DNA of 64,000 nt, from positions 248,001 through 312,000 of the forward strand of contig NZ_JAJOZT010000003.1 of NCBI RefSeq assembly GCF_021168475.1, read 5' to 3'. This DNA comes from Pseudoclavibacter sp. 13-3. Its GTDB lineage: Bacteria > Actinomycetota > Actinomycetes > Actinomycetales > Microbacteriaceae. The notes below the pieces were generated by a model. That model worked only from the letters and a program-made list of their open reading frames with translations, had not been told where the DNA came from and searched no databases. The translations under genes were made by a program, and so were the position numbers. Positions 42,898 to 51,981 of the stretch are shown here, one piece after another. The stretch's first letter is position 1. Each line of letters opens with the position of its first letter.

Positions 42898-43563
42898 TCA
42901 GATCAGTCCGAGCTCGAGAGCCTTGGTCGCCGCGCGGGTGCGGTCGTTGACCTGCAGCTTCTGGTACGTGCGCAGCAGATGCGTCTTCACCGTCGGCTCA
43001 GAGATATAGAGTCGCTCGGCGATCTGGGCATTGCGCATGCCCTGTGCGACGAGGCGCAGCACCTCGGTCTCTCTCGGCGACAGGGGGCTGAGCGGCGGGG
43101 CAGGTGAGGGTCTCACCTCATCCGCATCCGGCGCAGACCCGCGCTGCAGCCGGGTCACCAGCGCAGTCGCCACCTGCGGCGACAGAGCGACCTCGCCCGC
43201 GACCACGGCGCGCACGCCGGCGATGAGCTCGTCCGCGGGCGCCGCCTTGATCAGATAGCCCTTGGCACCCGCAGCGATGGCTGCGACGATCGCGTCGTCA
43301 TCCTCGTAGGTGGTCAGAATGACCACCCGCGTCTCGGGCACCCGCTCCGAGACCACCCGAGTGACCTCGACCCCGTCGCGTCCCGGCATGCGCAGATCGC
43401 ACAGCAGCACATCGGGGTGCTCTGCCGTCACCAGGGCCACCGCCTCGTCGCCATCACTGGCCTGGCCGATCAGATCGATGCCGGCCTGCCCGTCGAGCAG
43501 CGCGACGAGCCCGCTGCGCACGATGGGGTGGTCGTCGGCGATCGCCACTCGAATGGTGTTCAC
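42898..43563 (-). CDS. NarL/FixJ-type response regulator
   Basis: 221 aa. The receiver domain begins IRVAIADDHPIVRSGLVALL with acidic pair ADD; the phospho-acceptor Asp is in VLLCDLRMPGRDG; Thr in ILTTYEDD and Lys in GYLIKAA are the switch residues. A Pro-rich linker leads to a LuxR-type helix-turn-helix, LSPRETEVLRLVAQGMRNAQ and IAERLYISEPTVKTHL. It overlaps the kinase gene by 4 bp, and the pair follows the ABC exporter genes on the same strand. Confidence 0.95.
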   Translation of the reverse strand: MNTIRVAIADDHPIVRSGLVALLDGQAGIDLIGQASDGDEAVALVTAEHPDVLLCDLRMPGRDGVEVTRVVSERVPETRVVILTTYEDDDAIVAAIAAGAKGYLIKAAPADELIAGVRAVVAGEVALSPQVATALVTRLQRGSAPDADEVRPSPAPPLSPLSPRETEVLRLVAQGMRNAQIAERLYISEPTVKTHLLRTYQKLQVNDRTRAATKALELGLI

Positions 43564-44954
43564 AGGGTCGCCTCCAGAATCGTGCCGTGCGGTTGCGCCC
43601 GCACGGTCAGGGTGCCGCCGGCCTGCGTGATGCGCTGTTCGAGGCCGGGCAGGCCGAACCCGCGGCTGTCTGAGACGACGAACCCGGCTGACAGGCCGCG
43701 CCCGTCATCGATCACGGCGAGTGTGACGGCGTTGCCGTCGGATGCTCTGCGCAGCTCGACCCGCACCGCGTCGGCGTCGGCGTGCTTGCGCGCGTTGGCG
43801 AGCCCCTCCTGCGCCGCGCGCACGAGCAGCGTCTGACGCCGTTGCGTCATCGCCTGATCGCCCAGCGCGTCGAGGTCGGTGTGCACCTCGATGCCCGTCT
43901 CGCGGGCGAAGCGCTCGCAGACCTGTTCGAGGGCGAGCGTCAGCCCGTGTGACGAGGTGAGCCCCGCGGTGCTGGTGGTGGCCACGAGGGCTCGCGCCTC
44001 GGTGAGCGCCTGATTGGCGCTCGACTCGATGACGCCGAACAGGTGAGCCGATCGCTGCGAGTCATGCTCTCGTGCGCCCTGCTGTGCGAGCATGACGATG
44101 CCGGCGATGCTCTGTGAGACCGTGTCGTGCAGATCGGCCGCCATGCGAGCGCGCTCGCGCTCGGCCGCCAGATCGGCTCGCTCGGCTGAGAGCTGCGCTT
44201 CCTGCCGACGCAGCTGCTCGAGCAGCATCTCGCGTTCGTGACCGCGGGTGAACGCCATCGTCAGCCACACGCCCATCGCGGTGCTGAACAGCCACGAGAC
44301 CATGCCGATCGAGCCCGCGCGCAGCAGCTCGGCAGGCAGTCCGCGGTCGTCGACCGCCCCCGAGGCCAAGCCGCTCCAGCCGCTGTCACCCCATGTCCCC
44401 GCGAGCAGCCCCGCGGTGACGCCGACGGCAGTCGCCAGATTCCAGATCAGACCGCGTCGAAGTCCGCGCGAGAGCATCCACAGGCTCGGATAGAACACCG
44501 CCTGCAGGGTCGCCATCTGCGGGTCGCCCGTCACCGCCAGCATCAGGCCCAAGATGGCGGTGACGAAGTACCGCACGACCTGCGCGTCGTAGCGGCGCAT
44601 CGGCTGCGACGGCACCGTGGCCCCGGCGACGAGCTGCCGGTCGAGTCGGGCTGTAGACGCCATGGCGCTGCGGCCGAAGACTGCCCACGCGCCGAGGAAG
44701 ACGGCCGCTCCCGACAGTGCGATCACCATCGCCGGGGTCGAGTCTCGAAAGCCGTTGCCTCCGCGCGCATCGGCGACTGCGGCAGCATCTGCACTGACTT
44801 CGGCGTGCCACGAGAGCACGGTCGAGGCGGCGAGGGCGCCGGTGAGCGCGATGAAGAGCAGCGTCCAGACCCACTGCCACGAGCGCTGCGCGGGCTGTGC
44901 GGCGGATGCCGGTGCGCGCCCGTCGGCGAAGGCGTCGGCTGTGAGAGCGGGCAT
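43560..44954 (-). CDS. Membrane sensor histidine kinase (NarL-partner, HisKA_3 type)
   Basis: 464 aa from ATG 44954, chosen because TACGCT lies 7 nt upstream; ATG 44960 is the alternative. About six membrane helices with very short outer loops, then the dimerisation helix with the phosphoryl His in MAADLHDTVSQSIAGIVML, and the ATPase domain with VRAAQEGLANARKHADA (N box) and VIDDGRGLSAGF then GFGLPGLEQRI (G boxes). The lack of an extracytoplasmic domain suggests it senses membrane stress or a drug. Works with the response regulator overlapping it. Confidence 0.93.
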   Translation of the reverse strand: MPALTADAFADGRAPASAAQPAQRSWQWVWTLLFIALTGALAASTVLSWHAEVSADAAAVADARGGNGFRDSTPAMVIALSGAAVFLGAWAVFGRSAMASTARLDRQLVAGATVPSQPMRRYDAQVVRYFVTAILGLMLAVTGDPQMATLQAVFYPSLWMLSRGLRRGLIWNLATAVGVTAGLLAGTWGDSGWSGLASGAVDDRGLPAELLRAGSIGMVSWLFSTAMGVWLTMAFTRGHEREMLLEQLRRQEAQLSAERADLAAERERARMAADLHDTVSQSIAGIVMLAQQGAREHDSQRSAHLFGVIESSANQALTEARALVATTSTAGLTSSHGLTLALEQVCERFARETGIEVHTDLDALGDQAMTQRRQTLLVRAAQEGLANARKHADADAVRVELRRASDGNAVTLAVIDDGRGLSAGFVVSDSRGFGLPGLEQRITQAGGTLTVRAQPHGTILEATL

Positions 44955-44961
44955 GTCCATC

Positions 44962-44967
44962 AGCGTA
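44962..44967 (-). promoter_or_regulatory. -10 box of leaderless histidine kinase promoter
   Basis: On the minus strand TACGCT, 7 nt, ATG at 44954. Suggests the kinase and regulator can be transcribed apart from the ABC genes. Confidence 0.45.
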
Positions 44968-45011
44968 GCTGCACCTGTTCGGTGGGTCGGATGCGGCATT
45001 CGCGGGCCGAC

Positions 45012-45848
45012 TCAGCGTCGTTCACCGGGCACCCACCTGAAGGTGAGCAGGGTCACGACCAGACCGGCGACGAACCAGACGGCCAAGACGATCGCCACGA
45101 GGCCCAGCTGCCAGGTCCCGCCCCGCTCGAGCACCGAGAACTGATCCGGCAGCAGCGCAGCGCGAAAGCCCTGGGCGATCCACTTGAGCGGAAACAGCGA
45201 GGCGACATCCTGCAGCCACTCGGGCAGCTGCGAGAACTGCAGGTAGACGCCCGAGACGAACTGCAGAATCAGCACCGGCGGCAGCACGACCGCGGTGGCG
45301 CTCTTCGCGCTGCGCGGCAGGTACGAGACGAGAAATCCCAGCACGACCGACGTGCCCAGCCCGAGCAGAAAGACCCAGATCAGCGTCGTCCAGGCCGACC
45401 AGGTGTCGGGCAGGGGCACGTCGAAGGCGAAGCGTGCGACCGCGATCAGTGCAACAGCCTGCACGAGCGCAGTGATCAGCACGAGACCGAGTTTGCCGAG
45501 CAGATAGGCCGCGACCGGCAGGGGAGTCAGCGCGAGGCGCCGACGCGTGCCGTCATAGCGTTCGACGGCGAGGTCGGAGCCGAGGTTCTGAAACCCGCTG
45601 AGCAGCACCCCGCTGGCGAGCATCGCCGGCAGGTAGTAGCCGGCAGCGGTCAGGCCGAGGTCGTCTGGGCCGAAAGACAGATTCGAGAAGGCCGTGGCGA
45701 AGATGCAGAGCATCATCACGGGAAACAGAAAGGTGAAGAACACGGTGTCGGGCTGACGGCGGTAGGCGCGCAGCTCAACGTCGATCCGAGAGAGCGTCAG
45801 CGCGGCGAGGGTCGGGCGGTGCCGGTGGATGACTGTCGAAGTGCTCAT
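45012..45848 (-). CDS. ABC-2 type transporter permease
   Basis: 278 aa with six predicted helices (for example VFFTFLFPVMMLCIFATAFS and LVAIVLAVWFVAGLVVTLLT). Typical of ABC-2 exporters for drugs, lipids or peptides. GFQNLGSDLAVERYDGTRRR precedes LALTPLPVAAYLLGKL, the conserved cytoplasmic-loop pattern of the family. Overlaps the ATPase gene by 4 bp and stands directly ahead of the two-component genes, so that system probably controls this exporter. Confidence 0.92.
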   Translation of the reverse strand: MSTSTVIHRHRPTLAALTLSRIDVELRAYRRQPDTVFFTFLFPVMMLCIFATAFSNLSFGPDDLGLTAAGYYLPAMLASGVLLSGFQNLGSDLAVERYDGTRRRLALTPLPVAAYLLGKLGLVLITALVQAVALIAVARFAFDVPLPDTWSAWTTLIWVFLLGLGTSVVLGFLVSYLPRSAKSATAVVLPPVLILQFVSGVYLQFSQLPEWLQDVASLFPLKWIAQGFRAALLPDQFSVLERGGTWQLGLVAIVLAVWFVAGLVVTLLTFRWVPGERR

Positions 45849-46801
45849 GCTGCGGGCCTTTCATCGGTGCTGTCGTCGATCAGTGCGAGGTAGGCGTCGG
45901 CGAGGGTGGGGCGGCACACTTCGAGGTGCTCGGGTTCGCCCTGAAGCCGGGCAGTGATCGAAGCGATCAGCGCACCCGGCGTGGCCGTGATCTCGGAGCG
46001 GTCTCGGCCATCCTCGCGCCATCGCACAGTCGGCAGATGCAGCTCGGGCCGATCGGCGAGCGCTGGGGTCTGTGCCAGGTCACTGCCCAGCGCGACGAGG
46101 CGGCCACTGGCGATGACGGCGACGCGGTCGGCGAGATGCGCGGCCTCTTCGAGGTAGTGGGTGGTGAGCACGATGGTGGTGCCACCGGCCTTGATCGTGT
46201 CGATCAGGTGCCAGAATGCCGTGCGCGCCAGCGGATCGAAACCGGTCGTCGGCTCGTCGAGAAAGAGCACCTCGGGGTGGCCGACGACTCCCTGCGCGAC
46301 GTCGAGGCGTCGGCGCTGGCCACCTGACAGCGCGCGCACGCGCCGGTCGGCTGCAGCGGTGAGCCCGACGCTCGCGATCAGGTCGTCGACCGACCACGGA
46401 TCGTCGTACATGCCGGCGAAGTGCGTGAGCTGCTCGCGAACGGTGAGCACGCCCGACTCCTGGGTCTCCTGCAAGACGACTCCGACGCGGTTGCGCATCT
46501 CGCGGGTCGAGTGGCGCGGATCGGCGCCCACCAGGCGCACGCTGCCATGGTCTGGCCGGCGAAACCCGATGATCGTCTCGACCAGGGTGGTCTTGCCTGC
46601 GCCGTTGGGGCCCAGCAGCGCGAGCGTCTCGCCGTCGCGCACGTCGAGCGTGATGTCGTCGAGCACCTTTCGGCCGTGATACGACTTGCTGAGGCTGCGC
46701 ACCGCGATGGGCGCCGGAGCTGCTGTCGATGTCGGCGCTGCTGCTGATCCGCCAGCATGAACAGAGTGTGCGGGGTGCGTGGGGTCGTCCGTCTGAGTCA
46801 T
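45845..46801 (-). CDS. ABC transporter ATPase (ABC-2 exporter)
   Basis: 318 aa from ATG 46801; ATG 46837 is in frame and neither start has a strong ribosome site. An Ala/Thr-rich lead of about 40 aa precedes the nucleotide-binding domain: LLGPNGAGKTTLVETI (Walker A), VVLQETQESGVLTVRE (Q loop), LSGGQRRRLDVAQGVV (signature), VLFLDEPTTGFDP (Walker B), VLTTHYLEEA (switch His). The C-terminal 80 residues resemble the accessory domain of drug-export ATPases. Partner of the permease that follows. Confidence 0.92.
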   Translation of the reverse strand: MTQTDDPTHPAHSVHAGGSAAAPTSTAAPAPIAVRSLSKSYHGRKVLDDITLDVRDGETLALLGPNGAGKTTLVETIIGFRRPDHGSVRLVGADPRHSTREMRNRVGVVLQETQESGVLTVREQLTHFAGMYDDPWSVDDLIASVGLTAAADRRVRALSGGQRRRLDVAQGVVGHPEVLFLDEPTTGFDPLARTAFWHLIDTIKAGGTTIVLTTHYLEEAAHLADRVAVIASGRLVALGSDLAQTPALADRPELHLPTVRWREDGRDRSEITATPGALIASITARLQGEPEHLEVCRPTLADAYLALIDDSTDERPAA

Positions 46802-47026
46802 GACCCCATGTTCGCCGGATGCGCGGTGCAGGCACATCGACCGGCCGGCTGAACCTGCGGGGCCGGGGCGTTGCCCGTGTCATCCGTTCGGCTGACAGCT
46901 GCGGGGGAGTGACAGCCCCCTTGGCTCTCAGCACGGGAGTGACGGCCACTGACATTCTGACGCAGACCTGTCGCTCGCGCGCGACCCGGCATCCTGCTCG
47001 CGCCGAGCCCTGCACCAGGGGCGCGG

Positions 47027-47032
47027 TACCCT
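47027..47032 (+). promoter_or_regulatory. -10 box of leaderless ABC-F promoter
   Basis: TACCCT, 6 nt, ATG at 47039. Confidence 0.5.
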
Positions 47033-47038
47033 TGTCGA

Positions 47039-48955
47039 ATGGCACACCTTCTCGGCGCCGAGCACATCAGCCTCAGTTACCCCACCAAAGACGTCTTCGA
47101 CGACCTCTCCCTCGGCCTCGCCGAGGGGCAGCGCATCGGCATCGTCGGTCGCAACGGTGACGGCAAGACCACCCTGCTGCGACTTCTCGCCGGCGAGATG
47201 CAGCCCGACACCGGGCGGGTCACCCGTCGCGGCAGCATCACCGTCGGCGTGCTCGCGCAGGCTCCGAACCTCGACCCGGACGAGACCGTCGGCCACGCGG
47301 TCGTGGGCGACCTGCCCGAGCACGAGTGGGCGTCGCAGCCGCGAGTGCGCGACGTGCTCGCCGGGCTGCTCGGCGACCTCGACTGGCACGCCACGACTGG
47401 TGCGCTCAGCGGTGGTCAGCGTCGTCGCGTCGCGCTCGCGGCTCTGCTGCGGCAAGACTGGGATGTGCTCTTTCTCGACGAGCCCACCAACCACCTCGAT
47501 GTCGAGGGCATCACCTGGCTCGCGCGACACCTCAAGCAGCGCTGGCCGAAGAACGCCGGCGGGCTCGTGATGGTCACCCACGACCGCTGGTTTCTCGACG
47601 CGGTCTGCACCGACACCTGGGAGGTGCACGACGGCACCGTCGAGCCCTTCGAAGGCGGCTACGCGGCCTATATTCTGCAGCGCGTCGAGCGCGACCGCCA
47701 GGCCGCCGCCGTCGAGGCCAAACGCCAGAACCTCATGCGCAAAGAGCTGGCCTGGCTCGGCCGTGGCGCGCCGGCGCGCAGCTCGAAGCCGAAGTTCCGC
47801 ATCGAGGCGGCCAACGAGCTGATCGCCGACGTGCCGCCGGTGCGCGATCGGGTGCGGCTGCAGTCGATGGCCACCTCGCGTCTGGGCAAAGACGTCATCG
47901 ACGTGCTGGGCGTGACGGTGCAGTATGACGAGCACGTGCTCATGCACGACGTCGAGTGGCGCATCGGCCCCGGCGATCGACTCGGGCTGCTCGGGGCGAA
48001 CGGCGCCGGCAAGTCGACGCTGCTGAGCCTGATCACAGAGGCCTCGGGCAAGGGCGGCTCGACGCAGGCCGCTCAGCTCGATGCCGGTGACGGCACTGCG
48101 GTGACCACCGGCCGCATCAAGGTCGGCAAGACCGTGAAGCTCGCCGAGCTCACCCAGGAGCTGCACGAACTCGACGAGGTGAACGACGACCGCGTGCGCG
48201 AGGTCGTCGGCCGGGTGCGCACGACCTACAAGGTCGGCGACGAAGACCTCAGTCCGTCGCAGATGCTCGAGCGGCTCGGCTTCTCGAGCGCGCAGCTGTC
48301 GACCCCCGTGCGTGATCTCAGCGGCGGGCAGCGCCGTCGCCTGCAGCTGCTGCTCACCCTGCTCGACGAGCCGAACGTGCTGGTGCTCGACGAGCCGACC
48401 AACGACCTCGACACCGACATGCTTGCCGCGATGGAAGACGTGCTCGACGCCTGGCCCGGCACGCTGATCGTCGTGTCGCACGATCGGTACTTCCTCGAGC
48501 GCGTGACCGACGACCAGTACGCCCTGATCGGCGGAACGCTTCGGCATCTGCCCGGTGGGGTCGACGAGTTCCTGCGGCTCGATGCGGCTGCGCATGAGGG
48601 CTCTTCGGCGGATGCCGACACGACATCGTCCTCATCTCGCGTCGGCAGCGGCGCTGGTGCCGGTCAGGGGGCGCCTCGCGGCGCAGGCGACGGCGGGAAC
48701 GCGACTGCAGCATCCGCCGCGCCGCAGCTCAGCGGGGCCGCACGCCGTGCCGCAGAGAAGGAGCTGGCGGCGCTGGAACGCAAACTGGGAAAGACCCGCG
48801 ATGCGCTGGGCAAGATCGACGCCGATCTCGCCGCGGCCGACCAGAGCGACTTCGAGGGGCTCGCCACGATCGATGCGCTGCGCAGGTCGACGAGCGCCGA
48901 GATCGACGAGCTCGAGGCCGAGTGGCTCGAGCTGGCCGAAAAGCTGGAGGGGTAG
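47039..48955 (+). CDS. ABC-F family ATPase (ribosome-associated)
   Basis: 638 aa with two ABC domains and no membrane segment, as in ABC-F translation factors. Domain 1: GRNGDGKTTLLRLL, LSGGQRRRVALAALL, VLFLDEPTNHLD. Linker of charged helix from about 215 to 260. Domain 2: GANGAGKSTLLSLI, LSGGQRRRLQLLLTL, VLVLDEPTNDLD. After an Ala/Gly-rich stretch, the C-terminal coiled coil (AAEKELAALERKLGKTRDAL) matches the Uup-type end. Uup-like proteins act on ribosomes or branched DNA. It may protect against an antibiotic or be housekeeping. Confidence 0.93.
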   Translation: MAHLLGAEHISLSYPTKDVFDDLSLGLAEGQRIGIVGRNGDGKTTLLRLLAGEMQPDTGRVTRRGSITVGVLAQAPNLDPDETVGHAVVGDLPEHEWASQPRVRDVLAGLLGDLDWHATTGALSGGQRRRVALAALLRQDWDVLFLDEPTNHLDVEGITWLARHLKQRWPKNAGGLVMVTHDRWFLDAVCTDTWEVHDGTVEPFEGGYAAYILQRVERDRQAAAVEAKRQNLMRKELAWLGRGAPARSSKPKFRIEAANELIADVPPVRDRVRLQSMATSRLGKDVIDVLGVTVQYDEHVLMHDVEWRIGPGDRLGLLGANGAGKSTLLSLITEASGKGGSTQAAQLDAGDGTAVTTGRIKVGKTVKLAELTQELHELDEVNDDRVREVVGRVRTTYKVGDEDLSPSQMLERLGFSSAQLSTPVRDLSGGQRRRLQLLLTLLDEPNVLVLDEPTNDLDTDMLAAMEDVLDAWPGTLIVVSHDRYFLERVTDDQYALIGGTLRHLPGGVDEFLRLDAAAHEGSSADADTTSSSSRVGSGAGAGQGAPRGAGDGGNATAASAAPQLSGAARRAAEKELAALERKLGKTRDALGKIDADLAAADQSDFEGLATIDALRRSTSAEIDELEAEWLELAEKLEG

Positions 48956-48990
48956 CTGCCCGTTCAGCGCACATCGAGTTGGTAAAAACA

Positions 48991-49020
48991 CTGCTCATGA
49001 GCCCGAGATGAGCAGTTTTT
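48991..49020. terminator. Rho-independent terminator between ABC-F and marP
   Basis: CTGCTCAT and ATGAGCAG form a perfect 8-bp stem with a 9-nt loop, followed by TTTTT, with an A-rich stretch on the other side. It can end both converging transcripts and is the clearest classical terminator in the window. Confidence 0.92.
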
Positions 49021-49076
49021 CTGCAAACTCGGTGAGTCGCGTCGCGTGATCCCAGTGCACCTGCTCTGGCGCGTTG

Positions 49077-50258
49077 TCAACCCGCCGTGCACTGCCCCGA
49101 GCTGACGGCAGCAGTCAGAGCAGGCGCCTGCTGCACGACCGGTCGCAGCTGGCTGAGGGTCAGCGCATAGCCGACATTCGACACTGACCGCTCCTTCGCG
49201 AACACCACACCGGCGACCTGCCCGTTGGTGGTGACCACTGGCCCGCCGGAGTTGCCCGGTCGCACCTCAGCCGCGAGGGTCAGCACGTCTCGTGGCCCCG
49301 AATCGCTGAAGTTCACGATGCCGTCGGCGATCACGCTGGCAGCACCCGACGTGAACGGTCCACCGCCGGGATACCCCTGCACGGCGCCCTGCGTGCCGAC
49401 GCCCACGTTCGACGCGAGTCGCAGCACCGGCGCGTCCAGGCCGTCCACATCGATCACCGCGAGGTCGGCTGCCGCATCGTAATACGTCACGCGACCCGTC
49501 TTGGCCCGTTCTCCCGGGGCTTCCACGACCGGTTCGTCCACGCCCGCGACGACGTGCGCATTGGTGACCACACGGTCATCGCTCACCACAAATCCCGACC
49601 CGGTCTGCTCCTGCCCGCAGGCATAGGCCGTGCCGCTGATGCGCACCACCGACTTCGCCGCCTGCGTGAGCTCGGGGCTCGAGAGATTCACCTGAGGCAG
49701 CGTCGGCTCCTGGGTGACTCCGCCGAGGGCCTCGACCACCCAGGGCAGGCCCTCGTCGAGGGCGCTCTGCCCCCACGTGGCCGCGCTGCTGCGCAGGCTG
49801 GTCGGCATGAGCGCGTCGATCGTCGAGATCACCCGAGAGCCGCTGATCGTCTGCGTCAGCCAGGGCGCGCCGATGCCGCCCAGCGCCGAAGCGACCAGAC
49901 CGATGGCCAGGCTGCTGGTGAGCAGGCCACCCAGTGCTCCGAGCAGCCGGTTGACGGCTCCGAGGCGCACGCGATCGAGCATCCCGCCAAGGCTGCCGCC
50001 GATCATGCCGCCCAGCGCGCCGCCGATGAACACCAACCCGAGACCGACGATGATGACCAGTGCGATGCGCGTCGCCCCGGGAGTGTCCCACGTGACGACC
50101 AGGGGAATCATCAGCCAGGCGGCGAAGGCCCCGGCGACGAGTCCGGCCAGGCGCAGCATGATGCGGGCGAGCCCCCGTCGAGCGCCGCTGATCGTCTGCT
50201 GCACGATGGCGACGAGCAGGGCGATGTCGAGCAGCAGCATGCCGGCAGTCGCGTCCAT
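49077..50258 (-). CDS. marP: MarP-family membrane serine protease
   Basis: 393 aa. Four N-terminal membrane helices of the CvpA/colicin-V type (1-130) are followed by a periplasmic chymotrypsin-like domain with His235 (TNAHVV), Asp265 (DLAVID) and Ser337 (RPGNSGGP). These match the triad of mycobacterial MarP (Rv3671c) in spacing. Cys214 and Cys390 correspond to the redox-sensitive disulfide of that protein. MarP protects against acid and oxidative stress by processing cell-wall hydrolases. Leaderless ATG 50258. Converges on the ABC-F gene. Confidence 0.92.
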   Translation of the reverse strand: MDATAGMLLLDIALLVAIVQQTISGARRGLARIMLRLAGLVAGAFAAWLMIPLVVTWDTPGATRIALVIIVGLGLVFIGGALGGMIGGSLGGMLDRVRLGAVNRLLGALGGLLTSSLAIGLVASALGGIGAPWLTQTISGSRVISTIDALMPTSLRSSAATWGQSALDEGLPWVVEALGGVTQEPTLPQVNLSSPELTQAAKSVVRISGTAYACGQEQTGSGFVVSDDRVVTNAHVVAGVDEPVVEAPGERAKTGRVTYYDAAADLAVIDVDGLDAPVLRLASNVGVGTQGAVQGYPGGGPFTSGAASVIADGIVNFSDSGPRDVLTLAAEVRPGNSGGPVVTTNGQVAGVVFAKERSVSNVGYALTLSQLRPVVQQAPALTAAVSSGQCTAG

Positions 50259-50265
50259 GGTCTAC

Positions 50266-50271
50266 ATGGTA
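50266..50271 (-). promoter_or_regulatory. -10 box of leaderless marP promoter
   Basis: On the minus strand TACCAT, 7 nt, ATG at 50258. Confidence 0.55.
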
Positions 50272-50332
50272 AGCGGTGCGCTCTCGACGTTTGCTGTGCG
50301 ATGTCAGGTGGCACGCGTCGACGGCCCACGAG

Positions 50333-50338
50333 TAAAGT
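50333..50338 (+). promoter_or_regulatory. -10 box of tRNA-Gln promoter
   Basis: TAAAGT, 24 nt before the mature tRNA end. No matching -35 is obvious. Confidence 0.4.
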
Positions 50339-50362
50339 GGTCTGCGGCAGTCCTGCTGCCGG

Positions 50363-50434
50363 TCCGCCTTAGTGTAACGGCAGCACGACAGCCTTTGGAG
50401 CTGTGAGGACCAGGTTCGAATCCTGGAGGCGGAG
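50363..50434 (+). tRNA. tRNA-Gln (anticodon TTG)
   Basis: A 72-nt cloverleaf: acceptor TCCGCCT pairs with AGGCGGA, discriminator G. The anticodon stem ACAGC/GCTGT holds the loop CTTTGGA with anticodon TTG (reads CAA and CAG). The T arm CCAGG-TTCGAAT-CCTGG is perfect. CCA is not encoded. It stands 29 bp before glmU and could share its transcript. Confidence 0.96.
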
Positions 50435-50463
50435 CGCAGTCGAACCGATGGGAGCTCAGGCAA

Positions 50464-51936
50464 ATGGCTGACAGCAACTTGGCAGTGATCATTCTCGCAG
50501 CAGGGCAGGGAACCCGCATGAAGTCGGCGACGCCGAAAGTGCTGCATGCGCTTGCCGGCCGTCCGCTCATCGGGCATGTGCTCTTCGCCGCCGACGCCCT
50601 CGAGCCCGACCGCGTGGTCCTCGTCGTTCGTCATCAGCGCCAGCGCGTCGAAGAGGCCGCCCGCACGCTGCTGTCGCGCGTCGAGATCGCCGAGCAGGGC
50701 GAGGTTCCCGGCACCGGCGCCGCTGCCGAGGCCGGTCTCGACGTGCTCGATGAGGGCTTCGTCGGCGACGTGCTGATCACGAGCGGCGACGTGCCGCTGC
50801 TGGGTGAGGATGCGCTGGCTGCGTTCATCGCCGCGCACCGTGCCAGCGGAGCGGCTGCGAGCGTGCTCACCGCCCAGATCGCAGACCCGACGGGGTATGG
50901 ACGCGTCGTGCGCACGGCATCGGGCAATCTCGAGGCGATCGTCGAACAGCGTGACGCGACCGAGCAGCAGCTGCTCATCGACGAGGTCAACTCCGGCACC
51001 TACCTGTTTCAGGCCAACGACCTGCGCCGCGCACTCGCGCAGGTGGGCGTCGACAACGCGCAGAACGAGAAATACCTCACCGACGCCATCGGCGTGCTGG
51101 TGGGCGAGGGTCGCCCCGTCTCTGCGCACATCATCGACGACCCGATGCTCGTGCAGGGCATCAACGATCGCCAGCAACTGGCCGAGGTGGCCACCGAGCT
51201 CAACCGTCGCATCATCCGTCGCTGGCGTCTGGGCGGCGTCACCATCCAAGACGCCGCGAGCACCTGGATCGACGTGACTGTCGAGCTGGGGCAGGATGTC
51301 ACACTGCTGCCGGGCACTCAGCTGCGCGGCACGACTGTGGTGCAAGACGAAGCCGTGATCGGCCCCGACACCACGCTCATCGACACCGAGGTCGGCTTCG
51401 GCGCCGAGGTCTGCCGCACGCATTCGCTCTCGGCCCGCATCGGCGAGAACGCGCATGTGGGGCCGTTCTCATACCTGCGTCCGGGCACTGTGCTGGGCAA
51501 CGACGGCAAGATCGGCACGTTCGTCGAGACCAAGAACGTCACCATCGGCCACGGCGCCAAGCTGCCGCACCTCAGCTACGCGGGCGACGCTGAGATCGGC
51601 GAGGGCTCCAACATCGGCGCGGGCACGATCTTCGCGAACTACGATGGCGTGCACAAGCACCGTTCGACGGTGGGGCCGCAGGTGCGCACCGGTGCGCACA
51701 ACGTGTTCGTGGCCCCCGTGCACATCGGTGCCGGCGTCTACTCGGGCGGCGGCACCATCATTCGCAAAGACGTACCGGCGGGTTCGCTCGTGATCACCCA
51801 GGCACCTCAGGTCAACAAAGAGGGCTGGGTCATCGAGCATCGTGCCGGAACGGCCGCGGCAGAGGCAGCCGAGGCCGCTCTGCACGGCGAGCAAGACGCC
51901 GAGCAGAGCAACGGCCGCATCAGCGGCAACGAGTAG
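50464..51936 (+). CDS. glmU: Bifunctional GlmU (GlcNAc-1-P uridyltransferase / glucosamine-1-P acetyltransferase)
   Basis: 490 aa. Makes UDP-GlcNAc for peptidoglycan in two steps. The N-terminal pyrophosphorylase has LAAGQGTRMKSATPKVLHAL; TSGDVPLLGEDAL and ADPTGYGRVVR line its active site. The C-terminal left-handed beta-helix contains VGPFSYLRPGTVLG, VETKNVTIGHGAKLPHLSYA, GAGTIFANYDGVHKHRS and GAGVYSGGGTIIRKDVPAG with the acetyltransferase His. An acidic tail follows. GGGAG lies about 10 nt before ATG. It is followed 45 bp later by prs, the typical glmU-prs pair. Confidence 0.96.
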   Translation: MADSNLAVIILAAGQGTRMKSATPKVLHALAGRPLIGHVLFAADALEPDRVVLVVRHQRQRVEEAARTLLSRVEIAEQGEVPGTGAAAEAGLDVLDEGFVGDVLITSGDVPLLGEDALAAFIAAHRASGAAASVLTAQIADPTGYGRVVRTASGNLEAIVEQRDATEQQLLIDEVNSGTYLFQANDLRRALAQVGVDNAQNEKYLTDAIGVLVGEGRPVSAHIIDDPMLVQGINDRQQLAEVATELNRRIIRRWRLGGVTIQDAASTWIDVTVELGQDVTLLPGTQLRGTTVVQDEAVIGPDTTLIDTEVGFGAEVCRTHSLSARIGENAHVGPFSYLRPGTVLGNDGKIGTFVETKNVTIGHGAKLPHLSYAGDAEIGEGSNIGAGTIFANYDGVHKHRSTVGPQVRTGAHNVFVAPVHIGAGVYSGGGTIIRKDVPAGSLVITQAPQVNKEGWVIEHRAGTAAAEAAEAALHGEQDAEQSNGRISGNE

Positions 51937-51981
51937 TCAACAACGAGCAGCAGTCGGCGACAGGCGACAGAAGGGCATCCC

